From the NCBI GenBank assembly GCA_010909165.1, contig VJWM01000205.1:186001-250000 (forward strand): DNA of 64,000 nt, given 5' to 3'. The stretch is from Anthoceros angustus (taxonomy: Eukaryota; Streptophyta; Anthocerotopsida; Anthocerotales; Anthocerotaceae). Below, one piece after another: positions 1 to 12,080 of this stretch (its first letter is position 1; each line of letters begins with the position of its first letter). Made by a program: the position numbers and the translations under genes. The notes below the pieces were generated by a model. The model was not told where the DNA came from. It ran no database searches and was given only the letters and a program-made list of their open reading frames with translations.

Positions 1-3000
1 TCAATAGAAAGTGGTAGAGTTACGGGACACCACGATGGGCGAGGTGACGAAGTGGCCAGCATAGTCTGCCCAAGTGAGGGAGCCAAAGACAGACGAGATG
101 GGAGACTGGGACACGGGAGCCGTCACGGTGACCACAAACGACAGCTCCTGGTTCTGCTTGGTGAAGGAGAGTGTGGTGGGCGACACCACGACGGTAGTGC
201 CGTCAGGAACCACCAGCGAGCTCAGCCTGTAAACGGAACCGGGGGGCCCCACGTTGGTCACACGCCTGGTCACCGACACCTTGCCGGTGGCGGTGTCCTT
301 GCCCACCGGGAACATGACGGTGACGGACGGGTAGTTGAGGTCCCCGGGTTGCGGCACCAGCTCTGCCGAGGGGCAGGCGAATCGCCCCCCCGTCACCAGC
401 TCCACCTCGGTTGAATTGTAGCCGACGCTGCAGAGGAAGAGCGCGTAGTCCTCCTCCCCGCTGTCGTAAACCAGCCCCGGATCTGCCGCCGCGTTGGGGT
501 TGATCTGGCCCGACCCGTAGGCGAAGGCGTCTTCGCTGCCGGTGTCCAAGCTCCTGTCCAGCGGCGTGGCTGCGCAGCGTTGGCAACAGCGTCAGAAACA
601 TTGGCTCGCACACATCAAACTAAGTTTAGGGTTTAGGAGAGGAGTCGTGAATTGTGAATTGGGAATCGTGAATTTTGAGTAGTGATGCAAGGAAGGAAGC
701 TTGCCCGTGGTGATGAGCGCGGACTTGATGGCCGCCACGCTCCAGGTCGGATGGAGGGCCAACACCAGCGCTGCAGCTCCCGCGGCGTGGGGGCACGCCA
801 TGGAGGTTCCCGAGACGATATTGAAGTCGGAGAACACTGCATCGTAGGATCCGATGCCGTATTGGATGGGCACCTGTGGCGTCCAGGCTGCCAGGATGTC
901 CACTCCTGGTGCCGTTATGTCCGGCTGCCAAATCCATCATTACATCAGCAGAAGGCAGGAGCTGCTGCTCATCAAGGCTGCTACTTGAGGATGCCATCCA
1001 TGGCCAGTTGCCTTGAACATGCAACATGCGCGATTGAGCGTACTCACCTTAAGGACTTGAGGTGTGCCGAAGGAAGGACCGCGGGAAGAGAACCCTGCAA
1101 CCTGAGGCGCAGGCCTGTAGCTATCTTCGGTCGTCTTCAGGATCACCGCCGTCGGGTTTCTGCATGTGCAAGGTGTGCATGGGGGGGCAATGAGGTGCAC
1201 GTCGAGAAACTACTCCAAGGAAGAACTGGACGAAAATACTCTACCCGGTGGAATTGATGTAGGAGGAGATGAGCCGAGCTTCGTCGCTGGTCACACAACT
1301 TGCGGGATACGGGAAAGAAATTGCGACTCCCTCAGCAACATCAAGGGAAGTGTCTCCAAGGATCACTCCTGCAGCACCACCAAGAGCCACAACATCGAGA
1401 CTGTACCAAGAGAAGTTGGGGCAGAAGACAATTTTGTCCTTCACTTTCTCAGGGTCAAGACTCCCATACGCGCAGGTTCTGCCATTCATGATCCACCACA
1501 CAACGTGTATATCGTGTGAGGGCTTTGTGATGGAACGTTTGAAATCTTGCAACCGAGAGCAACAGGTTCTCGATCAATATCGCATGTACCGTGAAACTTC
1601 GACGTTCACATCGTCGAAACCGGCGCTTCTTCCACTCACTAGCGGGTATGACATTTTGTTCGGATTGACGACGTTGATGCTGACGCCCTGCAGACACATT
1701 CACAAATCAAAGATCACGAGCCGCTGATACTCGCTCAGATTTGCCTGCAGCTAGAGCAGATGAGGTTTTAAGATTGACAGATAGACCACCTTCACCACGG
1801 AGCCATCTCCAAGATGGACTGCGGTAACAAAGTCTCGCTTGATGGTGCTGGCAGCAACAGTGAGGAGCCAAGGCGCGGTGTTCGACGCCGATACAGGGTA
1901 GGGGCCGGCATTTCCAGCAGAAGTGGACACCAAAATGTTTCTGGTTAGGGCATGGAAAGATCCGATCGCGATTGAGTCCGTCAAGAAGTTTTTGTATGGG
2001 TCGCCTCCTATCGATACTGAAAGTACGTCCACCTGGTCCGCCACAGCCTCATCGAATCCTGCCAAGATGTCAGCGTCATAGCAACGACCTGAGAAACAAA
2101 CTCTGTACATTGCGACGTGGGCATATGGAGCTCCTCCCACCGCAGTTCCTGCACCAAATTGAATGCGCCATTGCAATCAGGTGGGGAAGGAAATATGATT
2201 CCAGTATGCTTAAACCTGAAGCGAATGCGGATTACAGCGGAGTGTGCACTGCCCTTTGATACAGTCACCTTGTGCGACGCCGTGAAGACTGGCATTGGCC
2301 ACGGGGCTGCCTGCTGCAGTGGAGGCGGTGTGGGTACCATGCCCGTCCGCATCTCGAGGTGACATCACTAGTTCTGAAGCCTGAGAGTTGTCGCCTCCGT
2401 TTGCCCCCACTTGATAAGCCGTTAAGAATACCTTGGCTCCAATCAGCTTTCTGCACACCCAGCGTCGCCGGCACACTCCCATCGTCAGCATTGGTGACCT
2501 CAGCAGTCTGAGACAGTTGGATGGCTAGAGATAATACACTTCTATTCGGGGTGTGTCGCTTACTTGTTGCAACTGGAAGCAGGGAAGTCGTCCGAAGATT
2601 GACAGCTGCCTTTCCATTTGGCTGGGATGGGTCCAAGGGGCACGCTCTTGTCACTGAAGCTTGCAGACTCAGGCCAAATTCCTGCAGGCAACCACTTTGT
2701 CAATGGAGCCTTCCCGACAGCATGACACACATCCATGTGACAACACATGGTTGAAGTGGTGCAGAGTGCTTAAAAGTTCCAGGATTGAAGCACATGCCAG
2801 TATCAAGAAGTCCGATGGTGACTCCATCACCATATCTTGATGCCGGCCACAGGCCTGAATATGGGTTGAGCCCCAAATACTTCCAGCTCTTGGTGGTAGC
2901 CACTTGTCGGATCCCACTTTCGAACACCGAAGCCACGTCGGGGTGATCTGGCCACAAACGTTTGACATAGAGCTTAAGCTTGATTGCCTGATGCTTCAAG

Positions 3001-3601
3001 AGCAATGTGAGACAGGTAAATGCTCCTACATCTGCATATGTACTAGTACTCAATGTCGAGAGGAACGTACTCTTGAGGACAGCCGCCTGTTGCTCGGATA
3101 GTGTGGCAGCAAACCCACTGAAAGACTTCACGTAGTGGTACACAACAGACTGTCGGACTGCAGCCGTGCTGCTCGAGCGTATGCAAGTTAGCTTCGCTCA
3201 GCTGGTGACAGTTCGATCAGGATAAACACATGAACAGGGAAACGGGAAACCGCAACCATATAAGCTACCTTGGCAAGACAGTTTGCAAAATTGACCGGTG
3301 ATGTGCAACTGTAACTTCATGAGCACCACCATGGATGGTGGCGCCAAGATAAACAATGTATATCTGCAAACGGGACAAAGTTTCTTCAACTTTTACAAAA
3401 GTTTGGGCTCTTCAATCTTCTTCGAAGGGCTCGAAGCTTTTGTGCAGTAGTCTCTACCTTTGCTGCGGGCTTCGCCCCTTGAGTGGCCAACTTCGGACCG
3501 TGAATATGAATGCTAGCAGAAGCAAGAGAAGCCATGGCCAACAGCAACAAGCCCAGAGACAAAGCCGTCAGACTGAGTCTCCACATCATTTTCGACGCCA
3601 T
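1..3601 (-). CDS. Subtilisin-like serine protease (subtilase, S8A), multi-exon
   Basis: This is a secreted plant subtilase that cleaves proteins in the cell wall or apoplast. The chosen start (3601) gives [11 protein letters not shown] followed by a hydrophobic signal peptide; an upstream in-frame ATG at 3658 is the alternative. Exon 1 ends near 3458. The next exon opens with the I9 inhibitor motif YIVYLGA (about 3360), and the propeptide continues with [13 protein letters not shown] (about 3120). The catalytic Asp lies in GLLDTG (about 2805), His in [10 protein letters not shown] (about 2320), the oxyanion Asn in SAGNAGP (about 1910) and Ser in [11 protein letters not shown] (about 810). A PA-type insert sits around 1245-1500. 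The C-terminal fibronectin-III-like domain fills 1-549 and stops at 1-3. I see about nine or ten exons with short introns, and their exact borders are approximate. All three triad segments are present, so an active enzyme is likely. The closest paralogue cannot be named from sequence alone. Confidence 0.94.
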
Positions 3602-4406
3602 TGTCTGCATGCCATGAACCAATTGCTCTGTCAGAAGTTGGTGAAACAACCTTTGCATGATGAGTAGCTTGTAGCAGTTTCAGATATGCTGTCTCTGCAG
3701 CTAGGCTCGTATAGACCTACCTGCGGACTTAAGACTTGGGAGTTTTTGCTTCCTCCGACTAGGCAAGATGTGAGAACTTGGCCGGTGATAGGTATTGATC
3801 TGTGGCCCTAGTGAGGCCAATCTTAAAGCACAGCCAGGGAGACATTAAGACGTGAAGATCGATGCTCCTGTAGCTCATGCGGACATCAAGAAACATGCCT
3901 CGGCGGTACAAGATCCTACAAAGATTTCCAGATCCCATATGCAGCCACAAAGATTAGCCAGAGACAAGGACAAATAGAAGCTTCGGAGATGTATGTCCCT
4001 GCTGAAATTCATGGGCATTCCGCATGTCTGGAGGTACATGAAGTTGGATTTCAGAGGTACATACATACTAGTGTAGTAATGATCATGAAGATCAGGAATG
4101 TCGGCAAGCTGTGTCTGCTGTACAGCCGCTTTGCAGGTTCCACAACACGTTTCGTCCTGGATTCTAACGATCTGGTGGCGTGTGGTTAATATCCTGCCGC
4201 ACCTTTTGGAAGTGCGTCGTTTCAATGTGTCACACCTATGGCCACGCGGTGTTTGTCACCTTCCGCCATCTCAAACGAATAGCGCTGCCTGGTAGACTTT
4301 TGTCACGCCGACTCTGTCCTCACACGAAGCTTCATCCCGACAGGTGCTATGCAAGACTCGTGCGTGGTCTCATGAGTTGTCTTTCACGGGGTAGCTTTTG
4401 CATCAC

Positions 4407-4444
4407 GATGCTTGCTAAGTTGGTGTCTCAACTTAGCAAGCATC
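4407..4444. repeat. Perfect 16-bp inverted repeat with 6-nt loop
   Basis: GATGCTTGCTAAGTTG at 4407-4422 is followed by the loop GTGTCT and its exact reverse complement at 4429-4444. It lies in intergenic DNA with no gene or terminal duplication attached, and its role is unknown. Confidence 0.9.
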
Positions 4445-4783
4445 ACTCCATGACACGCGAGGTGTCGAGGATCAAATGACGCCATTCAATCTTTGAAGCC
4501 ATTCGTAGACCAATTATTAGAACAGGACACTGGAATGCTGCCAATCGATAGATACGCCGGAAGAGAGAATCCCTTCGATGTCACGGTGCTCTTAGCCCCT
4601 TACCAGTTGTTGCGGGCAAGAACTTCCAAGTTTATCACGAAATTCCAGGTCTGCTAAAATTCCAGTCGAAGAGTTCAACGAAAGAAACCACTCTGAAAGG
4701 TTTCCCAGTCACACGTTTCAAATGTCTCACAAAGCATATTACCGATGAAGTTTCTTATTAGCCTTGTTCGTTCACCATCAGCC

Positions 4784-4927
4784 GCCTCTATCGCAGCCTC
4801 CACAAGCACTCTATCGCAGCCTTCACAAGCACTCTGTCGCAGCCTCCACAAGCACTCTGTCGCAGCCTCCACAAGCACTCTATCGCAGCCTCCACCAGCA
4901 CTCTTTCGCAGCCTCCACAAGCACTCT
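4784..4927. repeat. Tandem repeat, 23-bp unit, about six copies
   Basis: The unit CGCAGCCTCCACAAGCACTC plus three more bases repeats about six times with a few substitutions. Because 23 is not a multiple of three, every frame cycles through the same peptides, so the Ser/Gln/Leu-rich open frames on both strands are not evidence of a gene. Confidence 0.92.
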
Positions 4928-5336
4928 ACCCATTGCCCCTAACCGTCGCAGACGAATTTTCGAGGATCCAATGACAGCACTCATCTTTCCAGCCTGTCAT
5001 AGACCACACAATAGAATAATGCCGCTGGATTCATAACAGAGACAGAATCCCTTTTCTAAAAGGATCCTTTTCCAGATTTTTATGACAGAACTACGAAGTT
5101 CGTCCCGAAACTCCAGTCTGCTTCACTTTTCAATCAACGTGTTTCATTGCCAACTATGGACATACCCGAAGTCTAGAGTAAATAAAGGGGGAGAAATTGA
5201 GTACATTGTACACGATAATATGGTACAAGACGAAATACTGCTTCCTTAAAGCGAGTATGTCCATCAACATATTTTGAGTAGCAAGAATCGTCTCGGCAAG
5301 CACTCAGGTTAGCAATTAGAATTAGCGCACACTATC

Positions 5337-7239
5337 TTAAAAATCTTCGTCTACTCTGAACACATGATTCGTAGCTCCATTCAGACCATTCATTACAGAA
5401 GCCTTTTGATAGTCCCCTACCCGCTTCTCAAAAAAGTTTGTCTTTCCCCTGCACATCGCAGGAGACACAACGTAAGAACCGATGAGATGCACACCAGTCC
5501 ACGCAATCAGCAAGAACTGAGGGATCACATACTGCAGAGAAATCAGCTCCATCCAATCGAAGGGATTCACAGTTTCGTAATACTTCTTATACCCGAGGGC
5601 GACCTGCACATGAAGCACAATAATTCGGTATTAGGACAGTACTGAACGTACCCCACATGTTTTGCTCCAAGGGCACACACAATACACTACTTACAAATAA
5701 TCTGTCCGCCACAAACTCGATGTACTCGCCCATTAGTTTCTTATTCATTCCCACCAAGTCACAGGACAGTGCTTCACAAACAAACTCCTGTTCTATTTCG
5801 ACTGCATCTTTAACAATCTCTTGTACCCTTTCTTCTGACAGTTTGTTATTCAACAACCTGCAAGTACCAAATTGACAGGATCAGCTGCGGACCTTAAAAA
5901 ACCTGCCTGAGAGGCTATACGTATTGACAATGCTCTGATACTGGATGTCATGCTCACGAGTACAGAAGGCAGGCAAAGTCACAATGCAATCCCTCATCTC
6001 GGGAGATGAGCTCATTGGAGAAAGTCAATCCTGGCATTAGCCCTCGTTTCTTCAGCCAGAAGATTGAACAGAAACTGCAGAACAACACCATAGTCAGGCC
6101 TCTCTAAGATGTCCACCAGGAGCATCAAATCTCATTCGAATGGAGGCAAACTCACCTTCCAGAGAAAAAGATACCCTCCACACATGCGAAGGCCACAATC
6201 CGCTCAGCAAATGACTCGGTGCTGCACAATTAAAATCTGTGAGGAGCGGTTTCAGAAGAAGATTTGAAATAGCATCACCAAATTTTAACAGAGGCAAATC
6301 AACCAACCTTTCAATCCACTTTTTAGCCCAATTGCCTTTCTTAGCTACGCACGGGATTGTGTGTATGGCATTGAACAATCGTGCCTTCTCTTTCTGGTCC
6401 TTGATGTACGTCTCGAGTAGTAAACTGTACATTTCTGCACAATTTTTGGGATGTTTAGTACGCCAGCAGATTAGCAGCCAGAACAGCTGACGAAGTGTAA
6501 GCTTGAGTTTGACCCACATACCTGAATGAATGTTCTCAATGGCGATCTGAAACCCATAGAAAGCTCTTGCCTGGAACAAGCATCATCAACCATTGTGCAT
6601 CCGTCAAATCAGCTGAGAAATTGAAGCGCAGTTATCACACATATCCCTGAAATGCGTTGGAGGGGCTGACAGATGCACAAAAGTGTAACACTCGGGCAGA
6701 GCAGCTCACCTCAGGCACTTGGATTTCTTTCATGAACCGAACGCCCAAATTTTCTAAAACTATCCCATCAGAACCAGCGAAGAAAGCCAAAACATGGCTG
6801 ACAAAATGCTTCTCTTTGCTGCTCAGACTCTCCCAATGCTGGTAATCCTGCGAGAGGTCCACTTCTTCGGCTGCGCATACCGTGTGACACGTGTGTTAGA
6901 AACCCTACGAGATAGGCTGCCTACAAACCGGCGCCGCAAAAAATTCAGCCACATTCACAACATCATGATACACCGACCAGGCGACGAATTCAGCAGAAAC
7001 TCGCCATCATACTAAGTTCACCTCTTAGACCTTCATACCATGCTAAAATAGAATTAGGGCGGCCGCAGCCGCCAGGCCAGACAAATGAAGAAAAAAGGAG
7101 TAGGACATTCACCGGTCCAGAAGCTGGCCTCTGCCTTCTTGTACATCTCCCACACCGTAGGGTAGGTTATGGGGAACATACAGAAGCGGTTCGGGTTCTC
7201 CTCCAGCAAAGGCTCACCCATTATGGGCGCTCCACCCAT
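5337..7239 (-). CDS. RNR2: Ribonucleoside-diphosphate reductase small subunit (R2)
   Basis: R2 carries the di-iron centre and tyrosyl radical that drive reduction of ribonucleotides to deoxyribonucleotides for DNA synthesis, working with the R1 subunit. The N-terminus has the family block [18 protein letters not shown]. The next exons give [10 protein letters not shown] (first iron ligand Asp), then [28 protein letters not shown] (Glu and His ligands) and [14 protein letters not shown], whose Tyr matches the radical position. Later come [16 protein letters not shown] (Glu and His ligands, about 6000) and, after an intron, the C-terminus [14 protein letters not shown] ending at 5337. Exon ends such as IENIHS/EMYS abut GT and AG. 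Start choice is open: ATGs at 7281, 7239 and 7221 are in frame, and 7239 or 7221 fits the usual R2 length best. I see no broken core motif. Confidence 0.93.
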
Positions 7240-7281
7240 CCTGCCTTGCAACGAGCTGCGCGCCCCAACAGAGGGAAACAC

Positions 7282-8517
7282 GCACGCTCAGCTTTTTCCT
7301 CGCCAGTCCTCTCCTCCGCGCGGGGGCTGCTACAGCTGGCGACAGATGTGCGCGACTGAACTTTCAGCACTGGAGGTTAGGAGCTCTTAGGCACCTATGA
7401 AGGCCAAGGAGAGAGGGAAACAGGAAAGCGCGGAAGATTTTGGAATTCAAATCAAATGCGCAAGAAACCTCCTGCTCGCCTCGCCCGCTTGTGCAGCACG
7501 CACCAGGCATGAGCACCGATGTGAAAACGGAGCCATAACCCCTTTCACACGCGCATGAGTCACCTGGGCACTGTGCGGCTGGACTCCCTACCACAGGCCG
7601 CCTCACATTCGCCTCGTGCCGTCGGATGTGAATCGTGACGTCTGCCCTGGTGGCGCCGGTTCATCTGCTGACGAGGCACGGTCCGATGGACGGGCTCCGG
7701 AGCTCCACGTTGCGATGTCATTTTCAGACATGTGGAGTGGCACGACGCCCTATCATGCCCGCCGAGCCGCCGTCCCCGACATCACGATTCTTTTTTGGAC
7801 ATGCAAGCTTCATGACTTAAGACACTTGAACATTCCAGATTTCATCAAACGTTTTCATCGCACGACTTCATAGTAAGAAAGGGAAAAAAAACTCATTCAG
7901 AGCTTACAGTGTCAAAACTTTCTCAGACCGCTTGGGTCAAGGACGAGTGTCCATGTGCAGATGCACCCAGGTATCCAGTTCACAGGCCTAGACTAGCTCC
8001 TTCCTCCTTCATACACTGTACCTACCATTTTATTACTACTACCAGCACCTTTGTCAACTACGAAAGCACTTGACCAAAAGATGTCGCCTGTCGTCTTTCT
8101 GTTCGCCAACAAAGTTTGAGTGCTTGATTTACGAGAGCTCCAGCGTCCCCCAGCGAAATGCTGCAAATCTTGTTCGGCAGCCGTCAAAAGGGCTGCATAG
8201 CAGCAAGGAGGAAACAAAAGTGGGAGTCAGAACACGACTGAGACATAGGAAAGTCATGGAAGACAAACATACCCAGCCACTAGAGGTTGAAAGAAGACAA
8301 ACCTGTCCGAAACAAGTTGCAAGGCGCCAAAGTCCTAGTCCTCTGCACACCAAACATTTAAACCTAGGAGTTCAAGTGGTGGATAGCATATACCAAGATG
8401 TGGTGGAAGGAGGGAGTACAAAAGCGTCGGTAGCCTCACAAAAGAAGGCAACAGGGGATATGCCATGGAAGATGTAGCTTGATTGTGCCATCCATCAGCG
8501 CAAGGAGATGGTAGACA
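7282..8517. other. Intergenic: RNR2 5' flank and DUF1442 3' flank
   Basis: This holds the presumed RNR2 promoter (GC-richer from 7282 to about 7780) and the 3' untranslated part of the DUF1442 gene. I found no supported coding region. I looked for E2F-like sites expected at an S-phase gene and saw none that were clear. Confidence 0.55.
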
Positions 8518-9329
8518 CTACTCTATTCTGAAACGGCTCTTCCTGCCTGGCCGCCTGGGCTTATCACCGTCCTCGCACTTCCAGCTTACCCTGCCCCTTC
8601 TGGCAACGGGCTTATCATCCAGCCTGACATCGTCGTTGCGCTTGTCCACCACTCGCTCCACTCTGGTGAGCCGGGTGACCTCTATGCCCTTCCCAATGGG
8701 AAGAGTAATGGATCTGGCACCGGGCTGCTTCTTCACAATCTTCCCGTACGCAGCTGTCGCCTTCCGATCAAACAGGTTGTCAGCCACAACCACGGCTCGC
8801 GCGGGGTTGAGCCTGAGAAGGTTGAAGTAATGCACGTAGTCCGCCTCCTTGCAATCGATGAGCGCAAAGTCCACATCCTGATACTGCAGGATGATGTCCC
8901 CTGCCTCCCCGACGGTGAACTCCACGTACGCTGCCAAACCGAGCTCCTTCATCGCCACCATGGCGTCCAGCAGTGAATCAGGTTGAGACAGCACGCAGAC
9001 GAGCCTGCCTCCGATTTGCTTGGCTGCCGCGGCCAAGGCGATTGTTGTCTGCGAAGCGGTCCCGCACACTTCCAGAATGAGCTTGGCATTCATTCCGGCT
9101 GCCAAGGCCGAAATGAACTCCGTGCTCTGCGGCTCCGCGTGCCTAGTTGATGTGTGGCGCCGCTCATGATCAAGATTACACTGCAAGACACAGTAAAAAC
9201 ACAATTCCTCCCAATTCTCAAACGCATGCATCCACATTGCAGCAAACAAACTTGCAAGAAACCACTCCCACTCACCAGCTTGATGGTGTCCAGGTAAGCA
9301 CTAGTGGCGCTATCAGGAGACCATCCCAT
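8518..9329 (-). CDS. DUF1442 family protein (methyltransferase-like fold), two exons
   Basis: Exon 1 (9276-9329) encodes MGWSPDSATSAYLDTIKL, the usual start of this plant family. Exon 2 (8518-9180) joins in phase through a 95-bp GT...AG intron. The body contains EFISALAAGMNAKLILEV, a nucleotide- or AdoMet-binding-like strand and turn, then GGRLVCVLSQPDSL and FALIDCKEADYVHYFNLLRL, followed by VVVADNLFDRKA. The tail is basic (RRPGRKSRFRIE). The family resembles class I methyltransferases, but its substrate is unknown, so I do not assign a reaction. The full length of about 240 residues is normal for the family and no disruption is seen. Confidence 0.87.
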
Positions 9330-10376
9330 TGTGACAAGCTCTAGCCTCCGTTCGCAACACTCACGTCCCGCCTGAGTCGAAGGCCTCGGAGGCAGAGCAC
9401 GTCGCCAAAAGCGGCTCCGGGGGGGAAAGGAAGGGAAGCTGGAGACGCTATGCTACCTAGCTTCATACGTTCCCGAGGGCCTCGCTTGAGGCCTCAAGAA
9501 CCTCGGAACCCCAGGCCCCGAAGGGCAGGAGCAACGGCAGGGGAGAGGCAGCAGGAGCAGGGGCAGGAGCAGGAGCAGCAGCAGCAGCCACAGCAGCAAC
9601 AAGATGAGCGCGCGCAGCCACAACGACGGCTTCTTCCACGCACCACCTCAAGCATCAACTTTCCTCCCACACCATCACACCCTCTGGATCCGCACGCAGC
9701 CGGCACTACATAAATGCCCGGGGGCAGGACGGTCATGCATGCACAGGCGCGTCGCAGCAGAAAGCCGGACGTACAGGCGCAGGGAGGAGGGCCGAGGCAG
9801 CCGGCGTGGCGAGCAAGGAAGCGTGCAGAAGCCAATGGAAGGCAGGCGGGAAGGCAGCGGGTCTGGGAAGGCACGAACGCTCCTGTCCTCCCTGACTGAG
9901 ACCCATAAGAGGGCCAGCAACATGTGTGTCCAAAGCGGGTGTCGGGCAGCTTTCCCCTCTCTCCCGCCTGGCGTGCCAGATCTGTGAAGGAAAACAGGAA
10001 AAGCAAAACGCACGAGGAGAGCGGAGCAAGCAGGAGGCGGCAGGCAGGGGAGGCGTAACCGGCCCGGTTCACCCGGTTATCACTTCACAAAGCCTAATTG
10101 CGCGCGGCCCGGCCCGGCCCGGCGTCCTGCCCGGTTCCGCCCCCTAACTCAATCATTTCATAACGCTCCCGTTAGGCGTTAGGCGATTGGCCGGGCGTGG
10201 ACGGATCCGCGGTTGTCGCCCGTCCCGCCCGTCTCCAGTTGACAGGTTGACAGCCACCGCCACGGCAAGCTGGCGTGTGAGAGTGGGTGTCCTCCCGCAC
10301 CCATATTTCCGGAAGCTGTAACGGAACCAGCCCCGCGTGCACCCGGACCCGTTGCTGTGTAACAGGCGCTGACGCG
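9330..10376. other. Intergenic GC-rich stretch upstream of DUF1442 gene
   Basis: This is probable promoter DNA for the leftward DUF1442 gene. It includes a purine-rich (GCAGGAGCAGG-like) low-complexity patch around 9530-9610. Several open frames exist on both strands because of GC bias; none shows a recognisable domain. Confidence 0.5.
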
Positions 10377-10708
10377 GAGTCGGGAGTCGGGAGTCGGGAG
10401 TCGGGAGTCGGAGTCGGGAGTCGGAGTCGGGAGTCGGGAGTCGGGAGTCGGGAGTCGGAGTCGGGAGTCGGGAGTCGGAGTCGGGAGTCGGGAGTCGGGA
10501 GTCGGAGTCGGGAGTCGGGAGTCGGGAGTCGGGAGTCGGGAGTCAGGAGTCAGGAGTCGGGAGTCGGGAGTCGGGAGTCGGGAGTCGGGAGTCGGGAGTC
10601 GGGAGTCAGGAGTCGGGAGTCGGGAGTCGGGAGTCGGGAGTCAGGAGTCGGGAGTCGGGAGTCGGGAGTCGGGAGTCGGGAGTCGGGAGTCGGGAGTCGG
10701 GAGTCGGG
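10377..10708 (+). repeat. G-rich minisatellite (GGGAGTC)n
   Basis: About 330 bp consist of GGGAGTC units with scattered GGAGTC (one G short) and GGAGTCA variants. The G-rich strand offers successive GGG runs separated by four bases, which is the pattern of a possible G-quadruplex. The reading frame stays open on both strands because a 7-bp unit gives a 7-residue peptide repeat, which is not evidence of translation. Confidence 0.95.
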
Positions 10709-10889
10709 ACAGGCAACACAGCTCTGCTTTTGCGATTTTGGAATCGGATCGCTGCTTTGCGTTATCTTCTGGGACGGCAGTATGAAGCGGTCCCGGGGAA
10801 CAGGCAACACAGCTCTGCTTTTGCAATATTGGGATCGGATCGCTGCTTTGCGTGATCTTTTGGGACGGTAGTATGAAGCGGTCCCGGGG
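10709..10889 (+). repeat. Tandem pair of about 90-bp units
   Basis: Two adjacent copies (about 10709-10797 and 10798-10889) share ACAGGCAACACAGCTCTGCT, a GATCGGATCGCTGC-like core and the end TATGAAGCGGTCCCGGGGA, with a few substitutions. They directly follow the minisatellite. The function is unknown. Confidence 0.9.
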
Positions 10890-11539
10890 ACCCAGACTCT
10901 GGACACAATATAGTTGGCGCGTTTTTTTAATCGGATACAGCGCTCTGGAGCCCAGACTCCCACAGTGGGATGCAGTCTGCCGCCTGTGGCCCAACAAAAG
11001 CAGGCCAAGTGCAATTTTGTAAAATATGTGCGTCATTCATGGTTGTGGCCACTGGGCAAAGTACAAGGGCCAAGTACCGGGCCGTAGCAAAGGCATAGGC
11101 TTCCGTGACACAAGTCCGGATGCGGATGCTATTTCTGGTGTCTGCTTATTTTTAGGCGCGGTATCAGATACTCGCATCCTGTATATAGATAGCATTGCCC
11201 ACTAGCGCCGGCCTGACGTCCACCTACCTTTCAAGTACGGCAAATTTCAAAGACCGATCAATCACGGCCAACTTGGTGCAGTTGCAGTATAATGTATGGC
11301 TATTGGCCATGAAAACAAAACTATTTTCATTTTTTTCAAGGAAATATCAAGTGATGGAACCCGCCAAGGAGCACTTGTCTCAATACCAATCACTTCACTT
11401 GTTAAGCTACTTACAAACTATGGGATAGCCTTGGCCTTTCGAAATATCGAATTGGAGCAATAATGCTTACTCAAAAAGAAATGAAGAGACCTTTGATAAT
11501 ATTATGAAAGAACCAACAAACTCTCAAAGCTTTTGTACC

Positions 11540-11652
11540 TCAATCCTTGCAAAAGCTTAGGGCCAAGTTGTAAGAAGGTCCTTGCAAAAACTTAGGGCCA
11601 AGTTGTAAGAAGGTCCTCGCAAAAGATTAGGGCCAAGTTGTAAGAAGGTCCT
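11540..11652. repeat. Tandem repeat, 35-bp unit, three copies
   Basis: The unit contains GCAAAAGCTTAGGGCCAAGT and TGTAAGAAGGTCCT; three copies follow each other with small changes (GCTTAGG, ACTTAGG, GATTAGG). Confidence 0.88.
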
Positions 11653-11869
11653 CCGAATCATTGCTCACAGGACTTGCTTTGTTCTCCAAAGCTTTGTGGA
11701 TAGCATGTGGACTAATTTGCTTGCTTTTATAGGCCTGCACATACTAAAATAACTTTCCAATTAAGGTACCAGAATATGTCTTTTACATATTCCAATGACC
11801 ATTCATAAGAAGAGTTTTTTATAGCCCACTTGGACGGAATTTTTCCAGCCATGATAACTTGTACCATGG

Positions 11870-12080
11870 CAAGTTGTCTTAACAACTTGTACCATGGCGT
11901 GCCTAAGCTACTTGCACCTGCGACTTGGTGCGACTTGGTACTTAACAACTTGTACTATGGTGTGCCTAAGCTACTTGCACCAAGGGCATCCATTCTTGCT
12001 ACTTGAGCATCCATTCCTATGACTTGGTACTTAACAACTTGTACCATGGTGTGCTTAAACTACTTGCACCAAAGGCAGCC
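11870..12080. repeat. Degenerate repeats around AACTTGTACCATGG
   Basis: The block AACAACTTGTACCATGG followed by TGCCTAAGCTACTTGCACC occurs three times (about 11881, 11944 and 12030) with variable spacers containing GACTTGGTACTT. It is probably old transposon debris. Confidence 0.8.

Larger units (their letters stand above)
3602..5336. other. Intergenic: subtilase 5' flank and RNR2 3' flank
   Basis: I see no convincing gene here. The stretch should hold the subtilase promoter (reading leftwards) and the 3' end of the ribonucleotide reductase gene. It contains a perfect hairpin at 4407-4444 and a 23-bp tandem repeat at about 4784-4927, both listed separately. Short open frames in the repeat only reflect its period. 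Confidence 0.6.

Noticed and set aside
10287-11036. Open frames through the GGGAGTC minisatellite on both strands
   Set aside because: They are products of the 7-bp period and show only a repeating 7-residue peptide.
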